Assembly: GCF_013149275.1 (NCBI RefSeq)
Contig: NZ_JABGNA010000003.1
Location: 496,001 to 560,000, forward strand
DNA: 64,000 nucleotides
Source: Mucilaginibacter sp. SG564
GTDB taxonomy: Bacteria; Bacteroidota; Bacteroidia; Sphingobacteriales; Sphingobacteriaceae
Reading direction: 5' to 3'
The notes under the pieces were generated by a model, which ran no database searches, was not told where the DNA came from, and saw only the letters and a program-made list of their open reading frames with translations. Position numbers and translations under genes: made by a program. This document shows, one piece after another, positions 39,112 to 46,551 of this stretch (within the stretch, counting starts at the first letter, position 1; the number at the start of each line of letters is the position of its first letter).

Positions 39112-39852
39112 ATGAAAACGCTAACAGAAAAAGTAATCTTAGTAACCGGAGCCTCACGAGGTATCGGTGCAGCAGTAGCCAAAAAACTGGCATCAGAAGG
39201 TGCTAAAGTGATCATCAATTATGCAGGTGGTCTTGATGCAGCCGAGCAAACACTTAATGAAATAAAACAACAAGGTGGCGACGCCATAGCCTTGCAAGCC
39301 GACGTAAGCAAGTCAGACGAAGTAAAAGCCATGTTTGATACAGCCATAGCTCATTATGGCAAAATTGATGTACTGGTTAACAATGCCGGTATCATGATCA
39401 CCAAACTATTGAAAGATACCACCGACGAAGATTTTACGCGCCAGTTTGACATCAACGTACGCGGCACATTTAATACCCTGCGTGAAGCAGCTACCAAACT
39501 AGCCGACAATGGTAGTGTGATCAACTTTTCAACTTCCAATAACCGTATTATGCTGCCAACATATTCAACCTATGCAGCAACAAAATCAGCGGTGGAACAA
39601 TTAACCAGCGTATTCTCAAAAGAAGTTGGCGCAAGGGGGATCAATGTAAATTCGGTATCTCCTGGCCCTACCAACACCGAACTTTTCACCAACGGTAAGC
39701 CACAGGAAGTGATCGACCGCCTGGCCTCTCTTTCGGCCTTTAACCGCATAGGCGAGCCTGAAGATATTGCCAATGTAGTGGCTTTCCTGGCCAGCGATGC
39801 TGCCAAATGGATCAGTGCCCAAAACATCGGTATTAACGGTGCAATGGCGTAA
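39112..39852 (+). CDS. SDR-family NAD(P)-dependent oxidoreductase
   Basis: A 246-residue classical SDR with the Rossmann motif TGASRGIGAAVAKKLASEGA, NNAGI, the catalytic Ser in INFSTSNNR and YAATK (Tyr-x3-Lys), and a C-terminus ending GINGAMA. It should be a cytosolic oxidoreductase; the N in INYAGG after strand 2 suggests NADPH rather than NADH. It is the first gene after the AraC regulator and is related to the next SDR, suggesting tandem duplication or paired function. Confidence 0.92.
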   Translation: MKTLTEKVILVTGASRGIGAAVAKKLASEGAKVIINYAGGLDAAEQTLNEIKQQGGDAIALQADVSKSDEVKAMFDTAIAHYGKIDVLVNNAGIMITKLLKDTTDEDFTRQFDINVRGTFNTLREAATKLADNGSVINFSTSNNRIMLPTYSTYAATKSAVEQLTSVFSKEVGARGINVNSVSPGPTNTELFTNGKPQEVIDRLASLSAFNRIGEPEDIANVVAFLASDAAKWISAQNIGINGAMA

Positions 39853-39907
39853 GTGGAAGTCAAAATTCAAAAGTAAAAATTCAAAAAAATAAGTGGTCGC
39901 ACCAAGC

Positions 39908-39969
39908 AAAATCGGTGAAATCAAAAACAAAATCAGTGTAATCACAAAATATTAAAATCATAGAAATCA
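39908..39969. repeat. Three degenerate AAAATCnnnGnAATCA repeats
   Basis: AAAATCGGTGAAATCA (39908), AAAATCAGTGTAATCA (39929) and AAAATCATAGAAATCA (39954) repeat in direct orientation at 21 and 25 bp spacing, directly before the start of the second SDR. They may be a remnant of a known Bacteroidota short repeat or a set of protein-binding sites. Confidence 0.5.
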
Positions 39970-40721
39970 TGAACACATTAAAAAATAAAGTAGCCTTAAT
40001 TACAGGATCAGCACGCGGTTTAGGAAAAGCCATTGCAGAACGTTACGCAGCATTAGGTGCCGATATCGTGATCAATTATTCACGTGATAAAGCTTCTGCC
40101 GACGAGGTACTAAGCAACATCAAAGCCATGGGCGTACGCGTAATTGCGGTTCAGGCCGATGTAAGCAAAGTAGCGGATATCGAAAGGTTATTCAACGAAG
40201 CCAAAAAAGAGTTTGGCAAAATTGATATCGTAGTGGCTAATGCCGGCATTGAAATGGTAGAAACCCCTGTTGTTGATTTTACCGAAGAGCAATTCGATAG
40301 ATTGTTTTCCATCAACACCAAAGGCTCATATTTTACCATGCAACAAGCCGCTAAAAATGTAACCGATAATGGCCGTATCATTTACATCGCGTCAAGCACC
40401 ACCTCATTTCCGGTACCGGGAATGGCTGTGTATGGCGGTAGTAAAACTACACCGCGTTACCTGGTTGATATCCTGTCAAAAGAAATTGGCCACAAGGGTA
40501 TTACTGTGAATTCCATTATCCCCTTCGCGGTTGATCACTCCGGTATATTTGCCGAAGCCGGTAGCTACCCCGAACTAAGGAAACAATTACTGGACAGCTG
40601 TCCGATGGGCAGACTGGCCGAAGTAGAAGACGTAGCTAATGCAGCCGAATTCTTTGCCAGCGATCTTTCATCATTCGTATCAGGCCAGCACCTGTTAGTA
40701 AACGGTGGCGCTACAAATTAA
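39969..40721 (+). CDS. SDR-family NAD(P)-dependent oxidoreductase
   Basis: A 250-residue classical SDR with TGSARGLGKAIAERYAALGA, NAGIE in place of the usual NNAG, Ser in IYIASSTTSF and YGGSK (Tyr-x3-Lys). It ends in LLVNGGATN. It differs clearly from the first SDR, for example in the substrate loop after the catalytic Lys (IIPFAVDHSGIFAEAG), so the two likely act on different compounds. It belongs to the same plus-strand run. Confidence 0.92.
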   Translation: MNTLKNKVALITGSARGLGKAIAERYAALGADIVINYSRDKASADEVLSNIKAMGVRVIAVQADVSKVADIERLFNEAKKEFGKIDIVVANAGIEMVETPVVDFTEEQFDRLFSINTKGSYFTMQQAAKNVTDNGRIIYIASSTTSFPVPGMAVYGGSKTTPRYLVDILSKEIGHKGITVNSIIPFAVDHSGIFAEAGSYPELRKQLLDSCPMGRLAEVEDVANAAEFFASDLSSFVSGQHLLVNGGATN

Positions 40722-40744
40722 TTAGTCGACCTAATTTAAATGAA

Positions 40745-40780
40745 GTAAAAACAGGGTAAATTAGATTATCCTGTTTTTAC
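40745..40780 (+). terminator. Hairpin after the second SDR
   Basis: GTAAAAACAGG pairs with CCTGTTTTTAC (40745-40755 with 40770-40780). It is a possible terminator or attenuator, because the next gene starts only 17 bp after it. Confidence 0.55.
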
Positions 40781-40797
40781 ATTTAATCCTTAAAGCC

Positions 40798-41151
40798 ATG
40801 CCCATAAAGATCATCAATTCATTACTTATCCTGTTTGTAGTATTCATGGGATTTAAACAAGGCTGGGCCATGTTTAGCGGCAAACCCGAAATGCTGGCCA
40901 TGTTTAGCAAATGGCGTTTCAATAGCCAAAGCCTTATTTTACTGGGTACCATCACCATGCTGAGCGCTTTACTTATCCTGTTTCCGCGAACATTTGTTTT
41001 TGGGAACTTTTTAATGGCCATAACTATCCTGCTCATTATTTGCCTGCAGCTATCCACAAAAAACTTGAAGGGGGCAGTTATTGAATTGCCTTTCCTGCTC
41101 ATGAACCTGCTCATCATCTATTTGCAATACCCCTTAACAAAATTCAAATGA
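40798..41151 (+). CDS. Small four-helix membrane protein (DoxX-like)
   Basis: A 117-residue protein with four hydrophobic segments (about 5-23, 45-63, 66-86, 95-113) and the pattern GFKQGWAMFSGKPEMLAMF after the first helix, resembling DoxX-like/DUF inner-membrane proteins. No catalytic residues are evident. It overlaps the next gene by ATGA (41148-41151), so the two are translationally coupled. Confidence 0.6.
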   Translation: MPIKIINSLLILFVVFMGFKQGWAMFSGKPEMLAMFSKWRFNSQSLILLGTITMLSALLILFPRTFVFGNFLMAITILLIICLQLSTKNLKGAVIELPFLLMNLLIIYLQYPLTKFK

Positions 41152-41582
41152 AAGCACTTAATCATTACCTGGTTTACGCCTCGCTGATCAGTTTATCATT
41201 ATCAGCCCAGGCGCAAACAACAAAAACGCCAGTTAAAACCATAAAAAATACAAATGCTATGAATACCGATCAATTAACCAACCCCATAGTAAAAAAGGCC
41301 ATTGATGCTTTGCAGACCGGTGATAAAAATGCCTGGTTTGCCTTATTCACAGCGGATGCCGAGCTTTTTGACGATGGCCACAAAATGAATTTCAAAAGCT
41401 TTTTTGACAAAGCTTTGGGCCATGAACGTTTTACGGCCATTGATAAGATAGAAAACAATGGCCTGGACCTCTACGGCAGGTTCCACAGCGACCAATGGGG
41501 CGATTTTAAAACCTACTTCCGGTTTATAATTAATCCCGGAGGCAAGATCAGTCGCCTGGATATTGGACAGGCCAGTTATTAA
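41148..41582 (+). CDS. SnoaL/NTF2-like protein with signal peptide
   Basis: A 144-residue protein. The first 23 residues look like a signal peptide (YLVYASLISLSLSAQAQ). The remainder has the cone-shaped NTF2/SnoaL pattern: NPIVKKAIDALQTGDKNAWF, LFTADAELFDDGHKMNFKSF, then DQWGDFKTYFRFIINPGGKI and SRLDIGQASY. Such proteins bind or isomerise small hydrophobic molecules; no specific activity can be given. If translation began at the internal ATG (41260) the protein would be cytosolic. Confidence 0.75.
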   Translation: MKALNHYLVYASLISLSLSAQAQTTKTPVKTIKNTNAMNTDQLTNPIVKKAIDALQTGDKNAWFALFTADAELFDDGHKMNFKSFFDKALGHERFTAIDKIENNGLDLYGRFHSDQWGDFKTYFRFIINPGGKISRLDIGQASY

Positions 41583-41587
41583 AAACC

Positions 41588-41624
41588 AAAAGAGGCTGTA
41601 TCATCATGATCAGCCTCTTTTTTT
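41588..41624 (+). terminator. Terminator after the SnoaL-like gene
   Basis: AAAAGAGGCTG pairs with CAGCCTCTTTT, followed by further T residues. Confidence 0.8.
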
Positions 41625-41892
41625 ATGATCTATCCGGATGCTCAATCTGTATGATCATGGGTTAGATCGGCTACATTAACCAAAAAGTGGGTTTACATGG
41701 GTTTACACTTTTCAGGGTTAACATTGATTTAAACAATTGACAATCAATTATTTGTGAAAATTTTCTCTAAAAAAGTGTAAACCCACTTTTCGTACAAATA
41801 TGATCGGCTTAAATTTCAATTCACAGGCGCAACACCAAGGGATAGTCAATTTGATTAATGATACAGCCTCTCTGTTTTAACCCTGAGCTTAT
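41625..41892. repeat. Nested inverted repeats in a gene-free gap
   Basis: The gap has no credible gene. AGAGGCTGTATCAT (41591-41604, part of the terminator) recurs inverted at 41859-41872. An AAAAAGTGGGTTTACA-type arm with an internal duplication of GGGTTTACA (about 41681-41711) is mirrored by AAAAGTGTAAACCCACTTTT near 41770-41791. The layers of symmetry suggest a decayed palindromic mobile element. Confidence 0.5.
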
Positions 41893-42234
41893 TTACATAT
41901 GGTGAATTTCCCTCACTTCTACATTGCCGCCAAATTCAAAAATAGGACAGCCTTTGGCCAGTTCAACGGCCTCGTCTAACGAATCGGCTTTAACCAGGGT
42001 GTAGCCGCCAATCAGTTCTTTAATTTCGGTATAAGGGCCATCGGTAACCACATTTTTGCCTCTTACCACTTTACCCTCCGCAAACAGGCGGTTTCCACGA
42101 TCAACCAGTTTATTCTGAGCGGCTATACTGCCCACCCAATCCATCCATCTTTGGGTAACGGCCTGCATTTCTTCTGGTGAACCTTGTGGTGCGCCAACAT
42201 AATCGTTTCTGAATACAAAAAGGAACTCTTTCAT
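41893..42234 (-). CDS. YCII-family protein
   Basis: A 113-residue protein of the YCII/dimeric ferredoxin-like group: KEFLFVFRNDY at the start, WMDWVGSIAAQNKLVDRGN, VVTDGPYTEIKELIGGYTLV and AVELAKGCPIFEFGGNVEVR. Its DGPYTEIKE..GG segment is usual in the PhnB/YCII-like proteins often encoded near ECF sigma genes. It has no membrane segment. The biochemical role of this subgroup is unclear. Confidence 0.85.
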   Translation of the reverse strand: MKEFLFVFRNDYVGAPQGSPEEMQAVTQRWMDWVGSIAAQNKLVDRGNRLFAEGKVVRGKNVVTDGPYTEIKELIGGYTLVKADSLDEAVELAKGCPIFEFGGNVEVREIHHM

Positions 42235-42388
42235 TTTATTAGTTTTTAAGTTTTAAAATAAGATGACGAACACCATTTTTAAAACTGGACAAATTGGTTA
42301 AAATATTTTTAGGGCTTTTGTAAAATCAGGGATTAATCCCGAATTTCAAAACAAACTTATAATTTTACCAGATATCGGAGACCATAAA

Positions 42389-42865
42389 ATGGAGCAAATA
42401 AATATCAGAAAAGCGGAGTTAAAAGATATGGACGTATTGTTTGAGTTTAAACAAGCACTGGTTGAATCTGAACGTCCCTTTGATCCTACTTTAAAACCAG
42501 GTCCCCTCTATTATTATAACATCCCCGACTTAATTGAGGCAACCGACGCCCTGCTGGTTGTAGCCGAAATTGATTCAATAGTTATTGGTTGTGGATATGC
42601 CCGTATTGTTGATTCCAAACCATATTTGAGGCACCAGCAGCATGCCCACCTGGGTTTTATGTATGTAATGCCCGGGCACAGGGGCAAGGGCGTAAACAAA
42701 CTGATCATTGATGCGCTTAAACAATGGTCGCAGCAGCAGGGTATTACCGAAATACGTTTGGAAGTTTACGCTGTTAATACCGCCGCGCTAAAAGCTTATG
42801 AAAAAGTAGGATTTGTACCCCACATGCTAACCATGCGATTGGGCTTAGCAGACGAAAAGGGCTAA
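42389..42865 (+). CDS. GNAT-family N-acetyltransferase
   Basis: A 158-residue acetyltransferase with beta-strand HLGFMYVMPGHRGKGVNKLI containing the acetyl-CoA P-loop (RGKGVN), and EIRLEVYAVNTAALKAYEKV with the usual N-x4-A-Y-x2-GF ending. The acceptor is unknown. Its stop codon overlaps the stop of the convergent HxlR gene by 3 bases. Confidence 0.9.
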   Translation: MEQINIRKAELKDMDVLFEFKQALVESERPFDPTLKPGPLYYYNIPDLIEATDALLVVAEIDSIVIGCGYARIVDSKPYLRHQQHAHLGFMYVMPGHRGKGVNKLIIDALKQWSQQQGITEIRLEVYAVNTAALKAYEKVGFVPHMLTMRLGLADEKG

Positions 42866-43278
42866 ACTATTTGCTCCTTCTTCAGCTTTTCACGATGATC
42901 AATCCCCCATTTGATCATTTCAAATATGATGCGGCCAAAAGACCAACAATACTCAGTTGATGCATATTCCACCAAAACCGGTGGGCCCGGGCTTACTGTT
43001 CGCGTAATCAGCTTATTCAATTCCATTTCCCGTAATTCTCTCGAAAGCATCCTCGTGGTTATGCCCGGTATGCTCCGTTCAATTTCCCTGAAACGTTTGT
43101 TGCCGTTGCATATGGAGTTAATAATGGGCAGTTTCCATTTACCGCCAATTACGTAAATGGTATCCTGCAACGCCTGGATCTCCCGCGCTTCGTTCCTTTT
43201 ACCATCAATGCCATAAATAACCTCGTACATGGCCTTAATTTCCGGCGTCATGTTCTCTGTTGAATGTTCTGTTCCCAT
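42862..43278 (-). CDS. HxlR-family transcriptional regulator
   Basis: About 138 aa from this start. The winged-helix core is seen as LQDTIYVIGGKWKLPIINSI, RFREIERSIPGITTRMLSRE, LRELNKLITRTV-like turn (LREMELNKLITRTV) and the wing PVLVEYAS. HxlR proteins often sense aldehydes, quinones or oxidants. The frame is open to 43332, but a TAATTTTG box at 43318-43311 lies inside that extension, so 43278 is preferred. It is divergent from the SDR gene at 43366 and is its likely repressor. Confidence 0.9.
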   Translation of the reverse strand: MGTEHSTENMTPEIKAMYEVIYGIDGKRNEAREIQALQDTIYVIGGKWKLPIINSICNGNKRFREIERSIPGITTRMLSRELREMELNKLITRTVSPGPPVLVEYASTEYCWSFGRIIFEMIKWGIDHREKLKKEQIV

Positions 43279-43288
43279 ATTTTTACTG

Positions 43289-43340
43289 GTATACTCTGTG
43301 ATACTGGTTACAAAATTATACCATTTCCGCAATACATTTG
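43289..43340. promoter_or_regulatory. Divergent promoters and possible operator between hxlR and SDR
   Basis: On the plus strand TACATTTG (43333-43340) is a -7 box for the SDR gene. On the minus strand TAATTTTG (43318-43311) is a -7 box for hxlR. GTAT-N8-ATAC (43289-43304) is a possible HxlR half-site pair within the hxlR leader. -33 elements are not clear. Confidence 0.4.
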
Positions 43341-43365
43341 CATCATTAAATAAAAAAACACAGAA

Positions 43366-44109
43366 ATGAGCAATTTTCAGAACAAAATAGCTGTAATTAC
43401 CGGCGGCAATAGCGGCATAGGTTACGCAGCTGCCAGGGAATTAAAAGAAAAAGGTGCCACCGTGATCATCACCGGGCGCAGGAAAGAAGCGATAGAGAAA
43501 GCTGCATCCGAACTGGGTGTAACCGGTATTGTTGCCGATCAATCAGACATTAAGGCAACGGAGCGATTGGTTGCCAGTGTTACCGAAAGTTATGGACAGG
43601 TTGATATTCTGTTCATTAATGCAGGTGTAGCAACCTTATCACCAATTGAATTAGCTACAGAGCAACACTTTGATGATATCATGGATATCAACTTTAAAGG
43701 AGCCTACTTTACGCTGGGCAAGTTTATCCCAATTTTGCGTGATGGTGGATCCGTTGTTTTCCTATCCTCCATAGTGGCCAGCACAACCAGCGCAGCCTCA
43801 TCGGTTTACTCGGCCAGTAAAGCTGCCTTAAACTCATTGATGAAATCGGCAGCATTGGAGCTGGCACCACGCAAGATCAGGGTGAACGCGGTGAGCCCGG
43901 GCCCGGTAGCAACAGAGATTATGCACAAGGCCGGCTTAGATGACGCCACTTTGGGTACCATAAAAGACAGCCTCATCACTAAATCGCCTTTGAAACGCAT
44001 GGGTACCTCCGAAGAAGTTGCCAGCGTAGTAACTTACCTTTGTGATGATGCCGCTGGCTTTATCACCGGTTCTGAATTTATTATAGACGGTGGTTTGTTA
44101 TTGGTATAA
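43366..44109 (+). CDS. SDR-family NAD(P)-dependent oxidoreductase
   Basis: A 247-residue classical SDR with ITGGNSGIGYAAARELKEKG, IITGRRKEAIEK (an Arg that favours NADPH), INAGVA, Ser in VVFLSSIVAS, and YSASK. It ends with EFIIDGGLLLV. Because it is divergent from an HxlR regulator, it may reduce an electrophilic carbonyl compound that the regulator senses. The small gene that follows may share its transcript (47-nt gap). Confidence 0.93.
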   Translation: MSNFQNKIAVITGGNSGIGYAAARELKEKGATVIITGRRKEAIEKAASELGVTGIVADQSDIKATERLVASVTESYGQVDILFINAGVATLSPIELATEQHFDDIMDINFKGAYFTLGKFIPILRDGGSVVFLSSIVASTTSAASSVYSASKAALNSLMKSAALELAPRKIRVNAVSPGPVATEIMHKAGLDDATLGTIKDSLITKSPLKRMGTSEEVASVVTYLCDDAAGFITGSEFIIDGGLLLV

Positions 44110-44156
44110 CAATTGTTATTTTACCCTATTGAGCCTCTTAATATCCGGTAATAACT

Positions 44157-44546
44157 ATGGCAGCAAACGGGATGCAGATAAACGTTTTATATGAACAACC
44201 GGTCGAAATTATAATTGAATTTCCGCTGGCCATACTGTGCGCGTATAACGGTGGCGATAACCTGGATATCACCTGGGACGATCATATTGCTGCTATCATC
44301 AACGGAACATTGCAACAAAACAGGGTTTATATTAAGCATGCCAGCCTTGATTACCCGGCTACGGACAGTAACGATGCCCTATTCAGTTCGCAGATGACGC
44401 TGATTGTTCAACCGCCGGGCTTCGATTTAAATAATATTGTCGATGCATTGACGGAAGAGAACTTTCAAAAAGGACTGTGTATCAAAAGGAAATATGACTA
44501 CACAGGTTTTGAGACTGTTTACGCGGATCCGTTTGCTATAAAATAA
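44157..44546 (+). CDS. Hypothetical protein, unknown family
   Basis: A 129-residue soluble protein that I do not recognise. It has no signal peptide, membrane segment or cysteine-rich motif beyond single residues. It is acidic, with a hydrophobic stretch PVEIIIEFPLAILCAY and DLDITWDDH-like acidic turn (NLDITWDDHIAAIING), and a mixed alpha/beta pattern. Codon use looks like that of its neighbours, and a terminator follows at 44573-44608. It probably is the second gene of the SDR transcript. Confidence 0.65.
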   Translation: MAANGMQINVLYEQPVEIIIEFPLAILCAYNGGDNLDITWDDHIAAIINGTLQQNRVYIKHASLDYPATDSNDALFSSQMTLIVQPPGFDLNNIVDALTEENFQKGLCIKRKYDYTGFETVYADPFAIK

Positions 44547-44572
44547 AGGTTAACACAAGCTTTCCAATAGTT

Positions 44573-44608
44573 AAAAGGGGGCCGACCATCAGATCGGCTC
44601 CCTTTTTT
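44573..44608 (+). terminator. Terminator after the hypothetical gene
   Basis: AAAAGGGGGCCGA pairs with TCGGCTCCCTTTT with one mismatch, followed by T residues. It can also serve the convergent rhodanese gene. Confidence 0.75.
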
Positions 44609-44619
44609 ATATACCATTC

Positions 44620-45012
44620 TTAACAGGCGCATGCTATCTGCAACCCTGCAGTTTGCTGGGTTCCTTCGGTTTGGTAGCCGTCAAACTTCCACCATTCAAT
44701 ACCGCCCATCAATTCGCGTACGTTAAACCCTAACCGGGCCATGTTTAAAGCGCCTTTGGTGGAGGCATTGCAGCCTATACCATCGCAATAGATAACATAT
44801 AAGGCACCCTTGTCAAAGTGTGCGGTGGTCTGTTCATTCATATCCCGGTGACTAAGGTTAACGGAACCGGGAATACGCTCGCGCTCCCAGGCAAAATTTT
44901 TACGGGCATCAATAGCTATGATGTTTTCTTTTGCCTCAAGGGCCGCAAACAAGTCGGATGGATCCATCTCGAATGATAATTTGTTTTGATAATGTTCAAT
45001 GGCTGTGTTCAT
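44620..45012 (-). CDS. Rhodanese-domain protein
   Basis: A 130-residue single-domain rhodanese: IIAIDARKNFAWERERIPGS, VNLSHRDM, then LYVIYCDGIGCNAST with the active-site cysteine, LGFNVRELMGGIEWWK, and a C-terminal CAC tail. The loop after the first Cys has a second Cys five residues later (CDGIGC), which could form a disulfide or take part in persulfide transfer. It is divergent from a LysR gene and is the usual type of LysR target. Confidence 0.9.
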   Translation of the reverse strand: MNTAIEHYQNKLSFEMDPSDLFAALEAKENIIAIDARKNFAWERERIPGSVNLSHRDMNEQTTAHFDKGALYVIYCDGIGCNASTKGALNMARLGFNVRELMGGIEWWKFDGYQTEGTQQTAGLQIACAC

Positions 45013-45068
45013 ATTGATCTATTTTGTTGATCCAAATGTAGTTGCCGCAATCATCACAATAGCATGAG

Positions 45069-45087
45069 ATGTACAGCATGTGCACAT
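45069..45087. promoter_or_regulatory. Possible LysR operator
   Basis: ATGTACAGCATGTGCACAT is an imperfect dyad (ATGTnCA-N5-TGnACAT) in the gap between the divergent rhodanese and LysR genes, where a LysR-type box is expected. Confidence 0.4.
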
Positions 45088-45134
45088 GAGCAGAATACAT
45101 ATTTGCAAAGCTTATGGATATGTATATTTACGAC

Positions 45135-46022
45135 ATGGAAACAAGGCACTTACGCTTGATCAAAACCCTGGCCGACGAAAAAAGCATCACCAGATCATTG
45201 GATAAGCTTTTTTTAACACAATCGGCAGTAAGTCACCAGCTTAGGGATATTGAAGAACGGCTGGGTGTTAAAATATTTTATCGCACCAAAAACCAATGGA
45301 CGCTAACCGAAGAGGGGCAGGTGCTGTATGATACCGCCACAAAAGTACTGGCCGAAATAGATGAAGCCACCAACAGGATCAATGACATGCGCCAGGGTCA
45401 TGCCGGTAATATCCGTATCAGTACCGAATGTTATACCAATTACCACTGGCTGCCCGCATTTATGGCCAGGATGAAAGTTTTGTACCCCAAGCTCGATATT
45501 AATATAGTGATTGAAGCCACCCATAAACCGCTGCAAAAATTGCTGGATAACGAACTGGACCTGGGTATTACCTCCGATCCCTGGGATGATAAAAGCATCA
45601 AATATGTAGAGCTTTTTAAGGATGAAGTAATGGCCGTAATTCCGCTGGGGCATCCGCTGGCTCATAAAAAATTTCTGACCGGCGATGATTTTAAAGACCA
45701 AACCCTCATCATCCACTCCTACCCATTGGAAACGGTAACTGTTCATCAGCACTTTTTAAAAGATCAAAAAACGCAGCCGCAAAAAATAGTGGCCATGCCC
45801 CTTACCGAAGCCGCCTTAGAGATGGTAAAAGCTGGTATGGGTATTCTCACCATGCCCAAATGGGCCATGCGATCGTTTGTTGATTCGCCAACTTTAACCC
45901 TCGTTCGGATAGGTCAAAAAGGGTTGATACGCACGCACTATGCCGCCGTAAGGCATGAAGACGCGGGTAAAAAGTATATACAGGATTTTATTAAAAACCT
46001 CAAGGAAGAATTGGCCAGATAG
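45135..46022 (+). CDS. LysR-family transcriptional regulator
   Basis: About 295 aa from this start. The N-terminal helix-turn-helix is HLRLIKTLADEKSITRSLDK, LFLTQSAVSHQLRDIEERLG. The C-terminal part has the periplasmic-binding-like effector domain (GNIRISTECYTNYHWLPAFM, LDLGITSDPWDD, IHSYPLETVT, GMGILTMPKWA). It resembles MetR-like regulators, which sense homocysteine, but that is only a guess. The frame opens at 45114; METRHLRLI at 45135 is the usual start. The GNAT gene follows after 3 nt. Confidence 0.92.
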   Translation: METRHLRLIKTLADEKSITRSLDKLFLTQSAVSHQLRDIEERLGVKIFYRTKNQWTLTEEGQVLYDTATKVLAEIDEATNRINDMRQGHAGNIRISTECYTNYHWLPAFMARMKVLYPKLDINIVIEATHKPLQKLLDNELDLGITSDPWDDKSIKYVELFKDEVMAVIPLGHPLAHKKFLTGDDFKDQTLIIHSYPLETVTVHQHFLKDQKTQPQKIVAMPLTEAALEMVKAGMGILTMPKWAMRSFVDSPTLTLVRIGQKGLIRTHYAAVRHEDAGKKYIQDFIKNLKEELAR

Positions 46023-46025
46023 ACC

Positions 46026-46478
46026 ATGAGTTACCTGATACGCCCCGTTGAACCCGCCGACCTTGACGAACTTTTGCACCTGATGCAGGAACATGCCGAT
46101 TATGAAAAAGCGCCATTTACCCCCGATGGAAAAAAAGATAGGCTCAGCAAAGCCTTGTTCGCGGCCCACCCCAAATTAAACTGCTGGGTTGTTGAAATGG
46201 AAACCGGACTGATTGGTTTTGTATCTTATACCTTTGACTACTCAACCTGGGATGCCGCCGATTTTATGTACATGGATTGTCTTTTCCTGCGCGAACAAGC
46301 CCGGGGACAAGGCATCGGTACGGATATCATTCAACATCTTACAACCGTGGCCATTGAACGCCAATGTATCAATATCCAATGGCAAACACCCGTTTTTAAC
46401 CAACCGGCTATTGATTTTTACCACAAAAACAAAGCGAGCTCAAATCCAAAGATAAGGTTCACCTTAAAGCCCGAATAA
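46026..46478 (+). CDS. GNAT-family N-acetyltransferase
   Basis: A 150-residue acetyltransferase with LIRPVEPADLDELLHLMQEH, FMYMDCLFLREQARGQGIGT (acetyl-CoA P-loop RGQGIG) and an ending QTPVFNQPAIDFYHKNKA. DCLFLRE is typical of the diamine acetyltransferase-like group, so a polyamine is a possible acceptor. It lies 3 nt after lysR and must be co-transcribed. Confidence 0.88.
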   Translation: MSYLIRPVEPADLDELLHLMQEHADYEKAPFTPDGKKDRLSKALFAAHPKLNCWVVEMETGLIGFVSYTFDYSTWDAADFMYMDCLFLREQARGQGIGTDIIQHLTTVAIERQCINIQWQTPVFNQPAIDFYHKNKASSNPKIRFTLKPE

Positions 46479-46551
46479 TTACGCATAGTAATAAATGGAC
46501 GGCCTTTTTTATCTGCAACCTAAAATTAAATTTAAATTGTAATTTTCGCCC

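Noticed and set aside
45303..45752. 149-codon minus-strand ORF
   Set aside because: Antisense shadow of the LysR gene; composition follows the third-codon pattern of that gene.
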